Assembly (NCBI GenBank): GCA_016203395.1
Contig: JACQMV010000008.1
Span: 1 to 44,975, forward strand
Direction of reading: 5' to 3'
Source: Candidatus Woesearchaeota archaeon
Lineage (GTDB): Archaea > Nanobdellota > Nanobdellia > Woesearchaeales > ARS49
Length of the DNA stretch: 44,975 nucleotides
Shown: positions 8,312-14,641 of the stretch, piece by piece
Position numbering within the stretch: position 1 is the first letter of the stretch
Layout of the letters: each line of letters begins with the position of its first letter
The notes under the pieces: generated by a model
The model's database searches: none
What the model saw: the letters and a program-made list of their open reading frames with translations, nothing else
Told to the model about the DNA's origin: nothing
Program-made: the position numbers and the translations under genes

Positions 8312-10114
8312 TTAGTATTTGTTCACTAGTTTGAGCCGGGGATACACTCCTAAGCTTTTGAATTCGTCTAATATGAGTTTGAATGCATAGCTCATTTCAA
8401 CGTCGTTGATTTCTGCTGTTTCGCCGCATGTTGGGCACGTGCTTTTTTCTTTGAATGCATCGTATATTGCTATTACTCCACATTCTTCGCATACCGGCAC
8501 TACTGTTTTGTCTGAATCAAATCTTTCTTTCAAAAGCAATGCACTGCCGTGGGCTACGAATGTGTCTTTTTCCATCTCTCCTAATCTGAGTCCACCTTCT
8601 TTTGCTCTGCCTTCTGTTGGTTGTCTTGTAAGTAATTGTATTGGTCCTCTTGCTCTTGAGTGGATTTTGTTTGCTACCATGTGTTTTAGCTTTAGGTAAT
8701 ACATGTTTCCTACGAATATTCTGGCTTGCATTCTTCTTCCGGTTAATCCGTCATACATTGTTTCTGTGCCGTTTTCTGCAAAACCGAGTTCTAATAGTTC
8801 TTTTCTTATTTTTTCTTCTGGTTCGCAATCAAATATTGTTGCATCAACGTATCTTCCTGATATAGCGCCTACTTTTGCTCCTATGCTTTCTAAGAGGTGG
8901 GATACAGTCATTCTGCTTGGTATGCTGTGTGGGCTAAAGATTATGTCTGGGATTATTCCTGATGCAGTGAATGGCATGTCTTGTTCTGGCACTATGAGCC
9001 CTACAACTCCTTTTTGTCCGTGTCTTGAAACAAATTTGTCTCCAATTTCAGGAATTCTTTGGTCTCTTATTCTGACTTGCACTGTTTTGTTTCCTTCTTC
9101 GTTTTCGCTTATTAAGACAAAGTCTATTATGCCTTCTTCTCCGTGCTTGAGTGATACGCTGCTTTCTCTTTTTATATTGCTTGCGAGACTGTATTCTTCA
9201 AGGGATGACAGGAATCTTGGCGGGCTTACTTTTCCTATGACTACGTCTTCTTCTTTTACTTTTGCTTCTACAAATACTACTCCGTCGTTTTCAAGTAGTC
9301 GGTAGTCTTTTTCGCTTTTGTATCCTTTTACTTCTTTGTCAGGTATGCTTACTTTATCCATTAAGCCACCGCTGTATCTTAATTCTTCTACTATTACTGG
9401 TCGGAAATAAGTGCTTCTTCCTAGTCCTCTGTCAAGACTGCCTTTATTGAGTATGATTGCATCTTCTATGTTATATCCTTTATAGCTCATTATTGCAACA
9501 ATAACGTTTTGTCCTGCCGGGTGTTTGTCAAATTCTGATAAATCGTGCGCTATTGTTCTGACTATTGGGCTTTGTGGGTAATGCAGTAAGTTTACGTCCA
9601 TGTCCATTCTTACTGGGAAGTTTGCTGCGTAAAACCCTATGCTTTGTTTTTGGTTTTTTGCTCCAATGCTTAATCTTGCTCCTTGTGTGTAATTTCCATA
9701 AGGAACTAATGCAGTGACAAGCCCGAGCATTGTGAGTGGCGTGATTTCAAGGTGAGTGTGTTCGGGTGTTAGTTCTTTTTCATCAAATGCTACCAGCATG
9801 TTTTCTTCTTCAGCAGCATCCAGTAATTCTATAACTCCTTGTTTTATCATGTCTGTCCATGTTATTTCGTTTTTTTGTAATTGTTTTATGTGTTTGTCTG
9901 TGAGTAATGCCATTCCATCTCTGACTATTATCAATGGGCGTCTTACTCTGCCTTTGTCACTTTCTATTAGCACTTGATTCATTTCATGGTTGTAGTATAC
10001 ATTTACGTTTTGGCTTAATACGCCTTTTCTTCTTTCTTCTCTGACTTGTTTGGCAAATGCTTCTCCATTCTGTACTTCCCCAAAGTAGAGTCCGTTTAGG
10101 TATACATCAACCAT
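8312..10114 (-). CDS. rpoB1: DNA-directed RNA polymerase subunit B' (C-terminal half of B)
   Basis: A 600-residue subunit covering the hybrid-binding, wall and clamp part of the beta-like subunit. Conserved blocks include SYKGYNIEDAIILNK, GDKFVSRHGQKGVVG, the LLTRQPTEGRAKEGGLR block, and a zinc site CEECG..CPTCGE about residues 538-560. It is separate from the N-terminal half (rpoB2), whose end it overlaps by 8 bases. A split B is known from many Euryarchaeota and some DPANN. The short overlap argues for a natural split, not a frameshift. Confidence 0.97.
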   Translation of the reverse strand: MVDVYLNGLYFGEVQNGEAFAKQVREERRKGVLSQNVNVYYNHEMNQVLIESDKGRVRRPLIIVRDGMALLTDKHIKQLQKNEITWTDMIKQGVIELLDAAEEENMLVAFDEKELTPEHTHLEITPLTMLGLVTALVPYGNYTQGARLSIGAKNQKQSIGFYAANFPVRMDMDVNLLHYPQSPIVRTIAHDLSEFDKHPAGQNVIVAIMSYKGYNIEDAIILNKGSLDRGLGRSTYFRPVIVEELRYSGGLMDKVSIPDKEVKGYKSEKDYRLLENDGVVFVEAKVKEEDVVIGKVSPPRFLSSLEEYSLASNIKRESSVSLKHGEEGIIDFVLISENEEGNKTVQVRIRDQRIPEIGDKFVSRHGQKGVVGLIVPEQDMPFTASGIIPDIIFSPHSIPSRMTVSHLLESIGAKVGAISGRYVDATIFDCEPEEKIRKELLELGFAENGTETMYDGLTGRRMQARIFVGNMYYLKLKHMVANKIHSRARGPIQLLTRQPTEGRAKEGGLRLGEMEKDTFVAHGSALLLKERFDSDKTVVPVCEECGVIAIYDAFKEKSTCPTCGETAEINDVEMSYAFKLILDEFKSLGVYPRLKLVNKY

Positions 10115-11585
10115 TGGTCACTCCGAGATTTTTTATTATTTTTCGTACTTCGTTTATGTTAGATACTTCGCTTGTGCTTGCAAGTAATGCCAGGTTTTTT
10201 CTTAAGCCGATGTTTGTTCCTTCTGGTGTTTCTGAAGGGCATAATCTTCCAAGATGTGTTGAGTGTAGTTCTCTTGCTTCAAAATTTTCTTGGCTTGCGG
10301 ATAATGGAGACACTATTCGCTGGATGTGGCTTAAAACATTCAGATGATTTAGTCGTTGTATTCTTTGGCTGATTCCTTTTCTTCCGCCGACCCAATTGCC
10401 TGTTGCCATTGCACTGTACACTCTGCTTGTTAATAGTTTCTCTCTTATTATGACTTTTATGCTTGGGAATTTTCCTCTTTTTACTATTCTTTGGAAATTA
10501 TAAAGCATGTCATTGATGAATACTTTAAGGTTCATTCTGAAAAGGTCTGCAAGAAGGTCTCCTGACATTTTTATTCTTTTGTTTATATAATGGTCTTTGT
10601 CATCTGTCGTTATTCTTCCTTCGGCGCATTCTATGAATTTTCTTAGGTACTTGCATAGGTTGATAGCTTTTGCTAACCGGTCTTCTTTTTTCGTTCCAAC
10701 GTGTGGCAGAAGGTATCTGTCTAACAAGTCGTTCATCCTTTCCAGTCGGACATCTTTTGCTTGTGTTATTCCTATTTTTTTTGCTACATAGTCCATTGCC
10801 TGTTCTGCGTCTTTTATGCTAGCGTATTCAAATAGGTTTATGATTAGCTTGTCATAGTGTTTTTCTTTGCATACATTTTTTACTATTACTTCATCGCTCG
10901 TCATTCCGAGGGCTTTAATTATTGGGATTATTGGTACTCTTGTTACTCTTGTGAATGAAAGGTTGAACATTCCGTCCTTGAGGCATTCTATTGTATGCGG
11001 TATTTTGTAAGGACCTTGTTCAGAGAACAGTTTTCCTGTGAATTCTGATTGTCCTTTTGTTTTCTCTACGAGGAATTTATTGGGCGCAAGATCTTCTATT
11101 GATACGAGCACCCTTTCTGTTCCATTCACTATGAAGTATCCGCCTATATCATAAGGATCTTCGCCTTTTTCTATTAGTTCTTCTTTTGATAATCCTGATA
11201 ACCGGCAGTATTTGCTTTTTAGCATTATTGGTAAGCTGCCTATTTGTGTTTGGAATGTTTCTCTTTGAATCTCGTTTACGTGGCTGCTTATTTCTATGAA
11301 TATTGGTGCTGCGTAGGATAATTGTCTCAGTCGTGCTTCTTGTGGGTATATTGGTCTTTTGCTTCCGTCTGCTTCGGTTATTTCTGGTTTTGTCACCCAT
11401 ACTTTGTCTATTTTTATTTTGAATGATTCTACATTTGTTGGTATGATTGTTGGTAAGATTTCCTTGTTTTCTTCAAAAATAGCAGGAAGCTCTTTTTCAA
11501 CGAATGTGTTAAAGCTTTCTGTATCACTTTTTACAAAGCTGTTCTCCTGAAAGTATTTCGTTATCAATAGGTTTGCTGCTTTCAT
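10107..11585 (-). CDS. rpoB2: DNA-directed RNA polymerase subunit B'' (N-terminal half of B)
   Basis: A 492-residue subunit forming the protrusion, lobe and fork of the beta-like subunit. Recognisable blocks are the GGYFIVNGTERVLVSIE-like segment near residue 147, NWVGGRKGISQ near 395, and the fork motif LCPSETPEGTNIGLRKNLAL at the C-terminus. This is close to the usual length for archaeal B'' (about 500). The start overlaps the end of rpoH by 4 bases. Confidence 0.97.
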   Translation of the reverse strand: MKAANLLITKYFQENSFVKSDTESFNTFVEKELPAIFEENKEILPTIIPTNVESFKIKIDKVWVTKPEITEADGSKRPIYPQEARLRQLSYAAPIFIEISSHVNEIQRETFQTQIGSLPIMLKSKYCRLSGLSKEELIEKGEDPYDIGGYFIVNGTERVLVSIEDLAPNKFLVEKTKGQSEFTGKLFSEQGPYKIPHTIECLKDGMFNLSFTRVTRVPIIPIIKALGMTSDEVIVKNVCKEKHYDKLIINLFEYASIKDAEQAMDYVAKKIGITQAKDVRLERMNDLLDRYLLPHVGTKKEDRLAKAINLCKYLRKFIECAEGRITTDDKDHYINKRIKMSGDLLADLFRMNLKVFINDMLYNFQRIVKRGKFPSIKVIIREKLLTSRVYSAMATGNWVGGRKGISQRIQRLNHLNVLSHIQRIVSPLSASQENFEARELHSTHLGRLCPSETPEGTNIGLRKNLALLASTSEVSNINEVRKIIKNLGVTNG

Positions 11586-11809
11586 GCGTTCACGACTCTT
11601 CTGTAAAACATGCTTTCCAGTGCTGTCGGGCTTGTTCTGGTTACTTTCACAACATCTCCTTCTTTTGCATCTAATTTCTGAATTGCCGGATCATTCATGA
11701 ATATTCTTGGAAGGTCTTTTGTGTCTATATTGTATTTCTCAAGTAGTTCTTTCTTCTCTTTCTCACTCAGCTTCGTATGCTTCGGCACTAATGCATGTTT
11801 GTTGTCCAT
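11582..11809 (-). CDS. rpoH: DNA-directed RNA polymerase subunit H (RPB5 C-terminal domain homologue)
   Basis: A 75-residue subunit matching the archaeal H subunit: H-A-L-V-P-K-H near the N-terminus, then LPRIFMNDPAIQKLDAKEGDVVKVTR, and a C-terminal SPTALESMFYRRVV. It is the first protein gene of the RNA polymerase operon. The ATG lies only 14 bases after the 3' end of tRNA-Lys on the same strand, and no TATA box fits in that space. The operon is therefore probably transcribed from a promoter upstream of the tRNA, with tRNA processing freeing the mRNA. Confidence 0.95.
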   Translation of the reverse strand: MDNKHALVPKHTKLSEKEKKELLEKYNIDTKDLPRIFMNDPAIQKLDAKEGDVVKVTRTSPTALESMFYRRVVNA

Positions 11810-11823
11810 TTTGTGTGTAAATG

Positions 11824-11911
11824 CGGGGCGGACGGGATTTTCGTCTTTTGTTTCGAACCCGCAACCATCGGATTAAAAGTCCGATGCTCTACCAGGTTGA
11901 GCTACCGCCCC
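11824..11911 (-). tRNA. tRNA-Lys(UUU) with a 14-nt insertion in the T-loop
   Basis: The minus strand folds as a cloverleaf: acceptor GGGGCGG/CCGCCCC, D-arm GCTC..GAGC, anticodon stem TCGGA/TCCGA around the loop CTTTTAA (anticodon TTT), variable loop TGGTT, T-stem GCGGG/CCCGT. The T-loop, normally 7 nt, is 21 nt long (positions 11857 down to 11837). It begins with the expected TTCGAA and closes with T, with about 14 extra bases between. CCA is not encoded. Removing 14 bases restores TTCGAAT or TTCAAAT, so a small non-canonical intron is possible. rpoH begins 14 bases downstream. Confidence 0.85.
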
Positions 11912-12230
11912 ACTGCCACTCATACCTTTAACAGGCAGCGAATGACAATGAACAGGGTATACGGCACTCATGGCTTGAAACTATTATAATCCTAGTATTC
12001 CCTTTATAAACCTTACGGAAAACCGGGCTTAAAAGTCAAAAAAGCAAATCAGGTAAGTAAGCTCACACTAATAGTCATGTGCGAAAAACCTCCGGCATTT
12101 GCTAGTCCATGTCAAGATGCTGCAGGCAGATGTATGGCTCTTGCTAATTAACAAGAGTGACTTGCGTTAAGCTCACAGTCAGAGCACTAAATCCACAGGG
12201 CGAAACAATTAACACATTATTTGGATTATT
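11912..12230. other. Intergenic region upstream of tRNA-Lys, with a family B remnant
   Basis: No gene is visible. Two TATA-like sequences readable on the minus strand (about 11982-11990 and 12002-12010) are candidates for the promoter of the tRNA-Lys/RNA polymerase operon. At about 12168-12196 the string TTGCGTTAAGCTCACAGTCAGAGCAC matches the 3' part of family B copies (B3 and B5 read TTGCGTTAGAGCTAACAGTCAGAGCGC there), so this is probably a decayed copy. Confidence 0.5.
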
Positions 12231-12493
12231 CTATAGCGGAAGAAGTTAATAATCATATAAAAATAATAAATTCTTCCTCATATAGCAAACGAAACATATG
12301 CGAAAATTTACTTCGTTTGCTATATTTCGTATTAAGGACGAGCAGTTTCTGAGCATGTTCAATCCCAAGAAATACAATGCATTTCTGGGCACAGGAATTG
12401 TGCCGCAATTCCTTGTGAATCGCTCATCCAACGTTAGCAGGCGACTATTGACAAATCGCGCACTAACGCGGAGATTTAAACCTTGCGCGATTT
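12231..12493 (+). repeat. Family A multi-hairpin element, long copy A1
   Basis: The element opens with CTATAGC and then carries four or five inverted repeats. Hairpin 1 is GGAAGAAGTTA (12238-12248) with TAAATTCTTCC (12267-12277) and an 18-nt loop. Hairpin 2 is TATAGCAAACGAA (12281-12293) with TTCGTTTGCTATA (12312-12324), a perfect 13-bp stem and again an 18-nt loop. A shared linker follows (TTAAGGACGAGCAGTTTCTG). Next come two local hairpins, CCCAAGAAAT/ATTTCTGGG and AGGAATTG/CAATTCCT. Last, after TTGACAA, is AAATCGCGCA (12453-12462) with TGCGCGATTT (12484-12493). The order matches the long copy at 39743-39957. ORFs inside are not credible. Confidence 0.85.
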
Positions 12494-12549
12494 CGTAATC
12501 CCTAGTAAAATCACTATCGCGTTCATAACTTGCCCTAAGGCACTTGCAG

Positions 12550-12568
12550 AATAAAACTAAATACGTAC
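12550..12568 (+). repeat. Left arm of a 19-bp inverted repeat flanking a toxin-antitoxin pair
   Basis: AATAAAACTAAATACGTAC matches the reverse complement of 13231-13249 at 18 of 19 positions. The two arms bracket the RelE/RHH module at 12580-13171 and point inward. The right arm is also the upstream part of the antitoxin promoter. Confidence 0.8.
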
Positions 12569-12579
12569 TGAAATAGCGG

Positions 12580-12831
12580 TTACTTATAGATATTCTTTCT
12601 ATGCCCGACTTTTAAGATTTGTATTATACCTTGTTCAATGGAAAAAATAATCCTGTAATCTCCGACTCTTAGTCTGAAATCCTCGCATCCTTTTAGTTTT
12701 TTTATGTCTTTGGAAAAGATGCTTTCAGATAATTCATCAATTTTTTTAAGAATTCTTCGCGAGATGATTGGTTCAAGTTTGTTTAGCGAATCATGCGCCT
12801 TTTCGTCCCAGAGAACCTTAAAGGCAGTCAT
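12580..12831 (-). CDS. RelE/ParE-family toxin
   Basis: An 83-residue protein with the RelE/ParE pattern: FKVLWDEKAHDSLNKL at the N-terminus, a helical middle ending KKLKGCEDFRLRVGDYRIIF, and the C-terminal strand GIIQILKVGHRKNIYK. The central Arg-Leu-Arg-x-Gly-x-Tyr-Arg segment and the terminal VGHRKNIY are typical. RelE toxins cleave mRNA on the ribosome, while ParE relatives act on gyrase; the sequence alone cannot separate them. It lies downstream of an RHH protein on the same strand, with an unusually long 121-base spacer that shows no ORF and no clear promoter. The upstream frame is closed after about 17 codons, so the gene is not simply N-terminally extended. Confidence 0.85.
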   Translation of the reverse strand: MTAFKVLWDEKAHDSLNKLEPIISRRILKKIDELSESIFSKDIKKLKGCEDFRLRVGDYRIIFSIEQGIIQILKVGHRKNIYK

Positions 12832-12952
12832 TCCACCGGCGTCCTCACTATCGGTTCGTCCACCAGCTCTATTCGGCAGTCAAGAACCGCAATGCAGCAT
12901 CGTGGTTGAATTATAATGCTTTCGTCTATTGACGGGGGATTATTGACTGGCA

Positions 12953-13171
12953 TTACACTCCCGCCATTTTTTTGACTTCCTCATGAGTTACGAATTTTCC
13001 AGCTCTTATCCTCTTTCTTGCTTCTTCTATTTCGGTTTTTGTTTTTTCATTTAACTCTAAGTCATCTTCTATCATTCTTTCAATTATGTCATTATATGTT
13101 TCTCTTTCCATCATCTTCATTCTATCTAAAACCGATTTAGTATTGTCTGAAATCTGTATTGTCGTAGGCAT
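12953..13171 (-). CDS. Ribbon-helix-helix-type antitoxin
   Basis: A 72-residue protein. The N-terminal strand and two helices (TTIQISDNTKSVLDRMK, then ETYNDIIERMIED) fit an RHH DNA-binding fold. The C-terminal half (residues 40-72) is charged and ends VTHEEVKKMAGV, as in antitoxins whose tail wraps the toxin. It is the first gene of the module; the RelE-type toxin follows on the same strand. Two direct repeats of CTTATAACT just before its start are a plausible autoregulatory operator. Confidence 0.8.
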   Translation of the reverse strand: MPTTIQISDNTKSVLDRMKMMERETYNDIIERMIEDDLELNEKTKTEIEEARKRIRAGKFVTHEEVKKMAGV

Positions 13172-13190
13172 CTTATAACTCCTTATAACT
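13172..13190. promoter_or_regulatory. Candidate RHH operator: two direct repeats before the antitoxin
   Basis: CTTATAACT occurs at 13172-13180 and 13182-13190 on the plus strand, offset by 10 bp, one helical turn. Direct repeats spaced by a turn immediately before an RHH gene fit autoregulation, which is inferred here. Confidence 0.5.
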
Positions 13191-13204
13191 AATCATAGAC
13201 ACCC

Positions 13205-13249
13205 ATATTATTAAAACCTTTCGGTTTTGCGTACGTATTTAGTGTTATT
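13205..13249 (-). promoter_or_regulatory. Promoter of the RelE/RHH module, including the right inverted-repeat arm (13231-13249)
   Basis: Reading the minus strand, CTAAATACGTAC is followed after a short spacer by CCGAAAGGTTTTAATAATA, which looks like a BRE plus TATA box. The plus-strand region 13394-13430 upstream of the second module carries the same layout (CTTAATACGTAC, spacer, CCGAAAGGTTTATATAC). The first 19 bases of this block also form the inverted-repeat arm matching 12550-12568. The remainder of the gap to 13471 holds a further TACGTAC near 13330 and no gene. Confidence 0.6.
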
Positions 13250-13393
13250 GTACTTGTCTAATAGCGCGATTTTGACAAGAGAAAGTTATGTTCCCCGCAG
13301 ATAAACGTCGCGTTAAAATCACGTCAATGATACGTACTTATACGTAGAATCACTTTCACAGCCCTGGCTCACCCTCAATAACATTCATCAGCA

Positions 13394-13453
13394 GACTTAA
13401 TACGTACTCTGCCCGAAAGGTTTATATACTTTAAATATATATGATATTTATAC
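13394..13453 (+). promoter_or_regulatory. Promoter region of the DUF2683/RelE-like module
   Basis: CTTAATACGTAC, a spacer and CCGAAAGGTTTATATAC copy the layout of the divergent module's promoter. A second TATA-like box (13444-13453) is centred about 25 bp before the ATG at 13472 and fits the leaderless spacing seen elsewhere. Confidence 0.55.
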
Positions 13454-13471
13454 CGAGTATATAAAAGCAAA

Positions 13472-13735
13472 ATGATACAAGCAATGATAGAGATTCCAAA
13501 CGAGGCAAACCAGATTTTAAACATAATCAAAGCCAGATATAACCTAAAAACCAAAAGCGAAGCTATTGCAAAAATAGTTATGGAATGCGGCGCCAACATC
13601 ATAGAACCGGAGTTGAGACCGGAGTATTTACAAAAGCTAAGAAAAATTGAAGAAGAAGGATATGGCGAAACTCTTAATTCTATCGAACAATTAAGGAAAA
13701 AGATAGAAAAGAGACAAAATGCCAGGAAAATATAA
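13472..13735 (+). CDS. DUF2683-type antitoxin
   Basis: An 87-residue protein that reads as a DUF2683 family member: MIQAMIEIPNEANQILNIIK at the N-terminus, then KTKSEAIAKIVMEC, then ELRPEYLQKLRKIEEEGYG. The N-terminal part should bind DNA as a small RHH-like fold, and the charged tail should bind the toxin. The toxin gene starts inside its 3' end (17-base overlap), a common coupling in such modules. It is divergent from the first toxin-antitoxin pair, with a shared promoter design. Confidence 0.85.
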   Translation: MIQAMIEIPNEANQILNIIKARYNLKTKSEAIAKIVMECGANIIEPELRPEYLQKLRKIEEEGYGETLNSIEQLRKKIEKRQNARKI

Positions 13736-13994
13736 GACAAGCAAGGAATTTGACAGGATTCTTACCAAACTTCAAAAGAAAGACAAGCAGCTTTATGAAA
13801 ATCTTTTAAGCAAAATGACTGAAGTCCTGAACAATTCTGATATTGAGCATTACAAAAATTTAAGATACGATATGAAAGACTTCAAGAGGGTTCATATAGG
13901 GCATTTTGTTCTCGTCTTTAGATTCGACAAAATAAACGACACAATTTTCTTTTCGGATTTCGGTCATCACGACAACATTTACGGGAAATGCTGA
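13719..13994 (+). CDS. RelE/YafQ-like toxin
   Basis: A 91-residue protein with the RelE-superfamily layout: MPGKYKTSKEFDRILTKLQK, a helical middle, YDMKDFKRVHIGHFVLVFRF, and the C-terminal FFSDFGHHDNIYGK. The K-R-V-H-I-G-H-F-V-L segment and the final H-H-D-x-I-Y match mRNA-interferase-like toxins. It overlaps the DUF2683 antitoxin by 17 bases on the same strand. Its 3' end overlaps by 16 bases the end of the frameshifted minus-strand ORF that follows. Confidence 0.82.
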   Translation: MPGKYKTSKEFDRILTKLQKKDKQLYENLLSKMTEVLNNSDIEHYKNLRYDMKDFKRVHIGHFVLVFRFDKINDTIFFSDFGHHDNIYGKC

Positions 13995-14265
13995 GAAAAT
14001 CCTGTTTCACTGTTTCCGCAACTGTTCTCTAAGGGCTTGATATAATCGTCCAAATTGTTCAAATACTTTTCAATACTCTCTATTCTCTCCAATTTTTTGG
14101 CAGAAGGGTTCTTATCCTGTTTCGCATCCTCAAGCTTCTTGCGCAACTCACTAACATAACCCTGCATCTTGGATAACTGCTTTTGCACTTGAGAAATATC
14201 ACAAATCCATTTTTTTGCAGCTCCTGCTTATAATTATTAAAAGGAGAGTTATTATTTTCCCTCAT
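13979..14265 (-). pseudogene. Small coiled-coil gene split by a frameshift at an A7 run
   Basis: Two minus-strand frames adjoin. The 5' frame begins MRENNNSPFNNYKQELQK. The 3' frame continues as WICDISQVQKQLSKMQGYVS, then a long charged coiled coil ending GFSQHFP. They meet at seven A residues (minus strand) near 14212; one extra A would join them into a single protein of about 95 residues. This could be a real frameshift, a homopolymer sequencing error or programmed slippage. The 5' frame overlaps the end of a family B repeat, so its start may have been supplied by the repeat. If the 3' frame is used alone it could start at a GTG at 14188. Confidence 0.55.
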
Positions 14266-14566
14266 CTAAAAAAGAGTAAGAGTGCAAGATGAGAATATCT
14301 TTCCACGCCATTGTGGCTTGATGAGTAGGTTGAAGGTATTTTGTTTTGTTGTCACACCAAGTCCTTACAATGCGCTCGCAACATGCTGCAACAAATTGTA
14401 TTGCTCAAGACAAATAAACAGTTGAGCACATTAAAGTTCACAATCAGAGCACAAGAACTGCTGATAAGTTATAACCTCATTTAAGGTAAGAATTAGCAAT
14501 GACTGCAAGACAAATGCAGAATCAGTTAAGGTATGCTCTGGCAGGAGCAAGTTTTGCTATAGTGGA
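14231..14566 (+). repeat. Family B dispersed element, copy B2
   Basis: This copy shares ATTGTGGCTTGATGAGTAG, GTTTTGTTGTCACACCAAGT (14343-14362), the GCAACATGCTGCAACAAATTG block, TTGCTCAAGACAAATAAACA, the CAATCAGAGCACAAGAACTG block, and a 3' tail GATAAGTTATAACCTCATTT ending in GTATGCTCTGGCAGG. It fills the gap before the isomerase gene. Its 5' end lies inside the frameshifted ORF above. Confidence 0.85.
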
Positions 14567-14567
14567 A

Positions 14568-14600
14568 GACGTGAATAATTTGATAAATGTTCGTTGTTAT
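14568..14600 (-). repeat. Decayed family A hairpin end
   Basis: CTATAGTGGAAGACGTGAAT resembles the reverse complement of the right end of the long family A copy (39938-39957), which reads CTATATAGTGGAAGACGC. No intact stem remains. A TATA-like TTAAATAAAA at 14614-14623, centred 25 bp before the ATG at 14642, lies just downstream. Confidence 0.45.
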
Positions 14601-14641
14601 AGGTTCACAAAGCTTAAATAAAAAAGGGGTTTTTTGTTGTT

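Noticed and set aside
10107-11585. Frameshift splitting rpoB, and likewise rpoA
   Set aside because: Both splits are known natural gene arrangements in archaea and the frames overlap by only 4-8 bases with proper starts.
12246-12431. Minus-strand ORF whose C-terminal peptide recurs at 39757-39951
   Set aside because: The shared peptide comes from the family A repeat itself; stems and loops explain the conservation, and the N-terminal parts are unrelated.
12231-12493. CRISPR-like array
   Set aside because: The repeated units are palindromes of different sequence with no regular direct repeats or unique equal-length spacers, and no cas genes are near.
14080-14265. Independent 61-codon gene MRENNNSPF...
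   Set aside because: After the A7 run its sequence turns into Arg/Cys-rich out-of-frame text while the other frame continues as a clean coiled coil, so it is treated as the 5' part of one broken gene.
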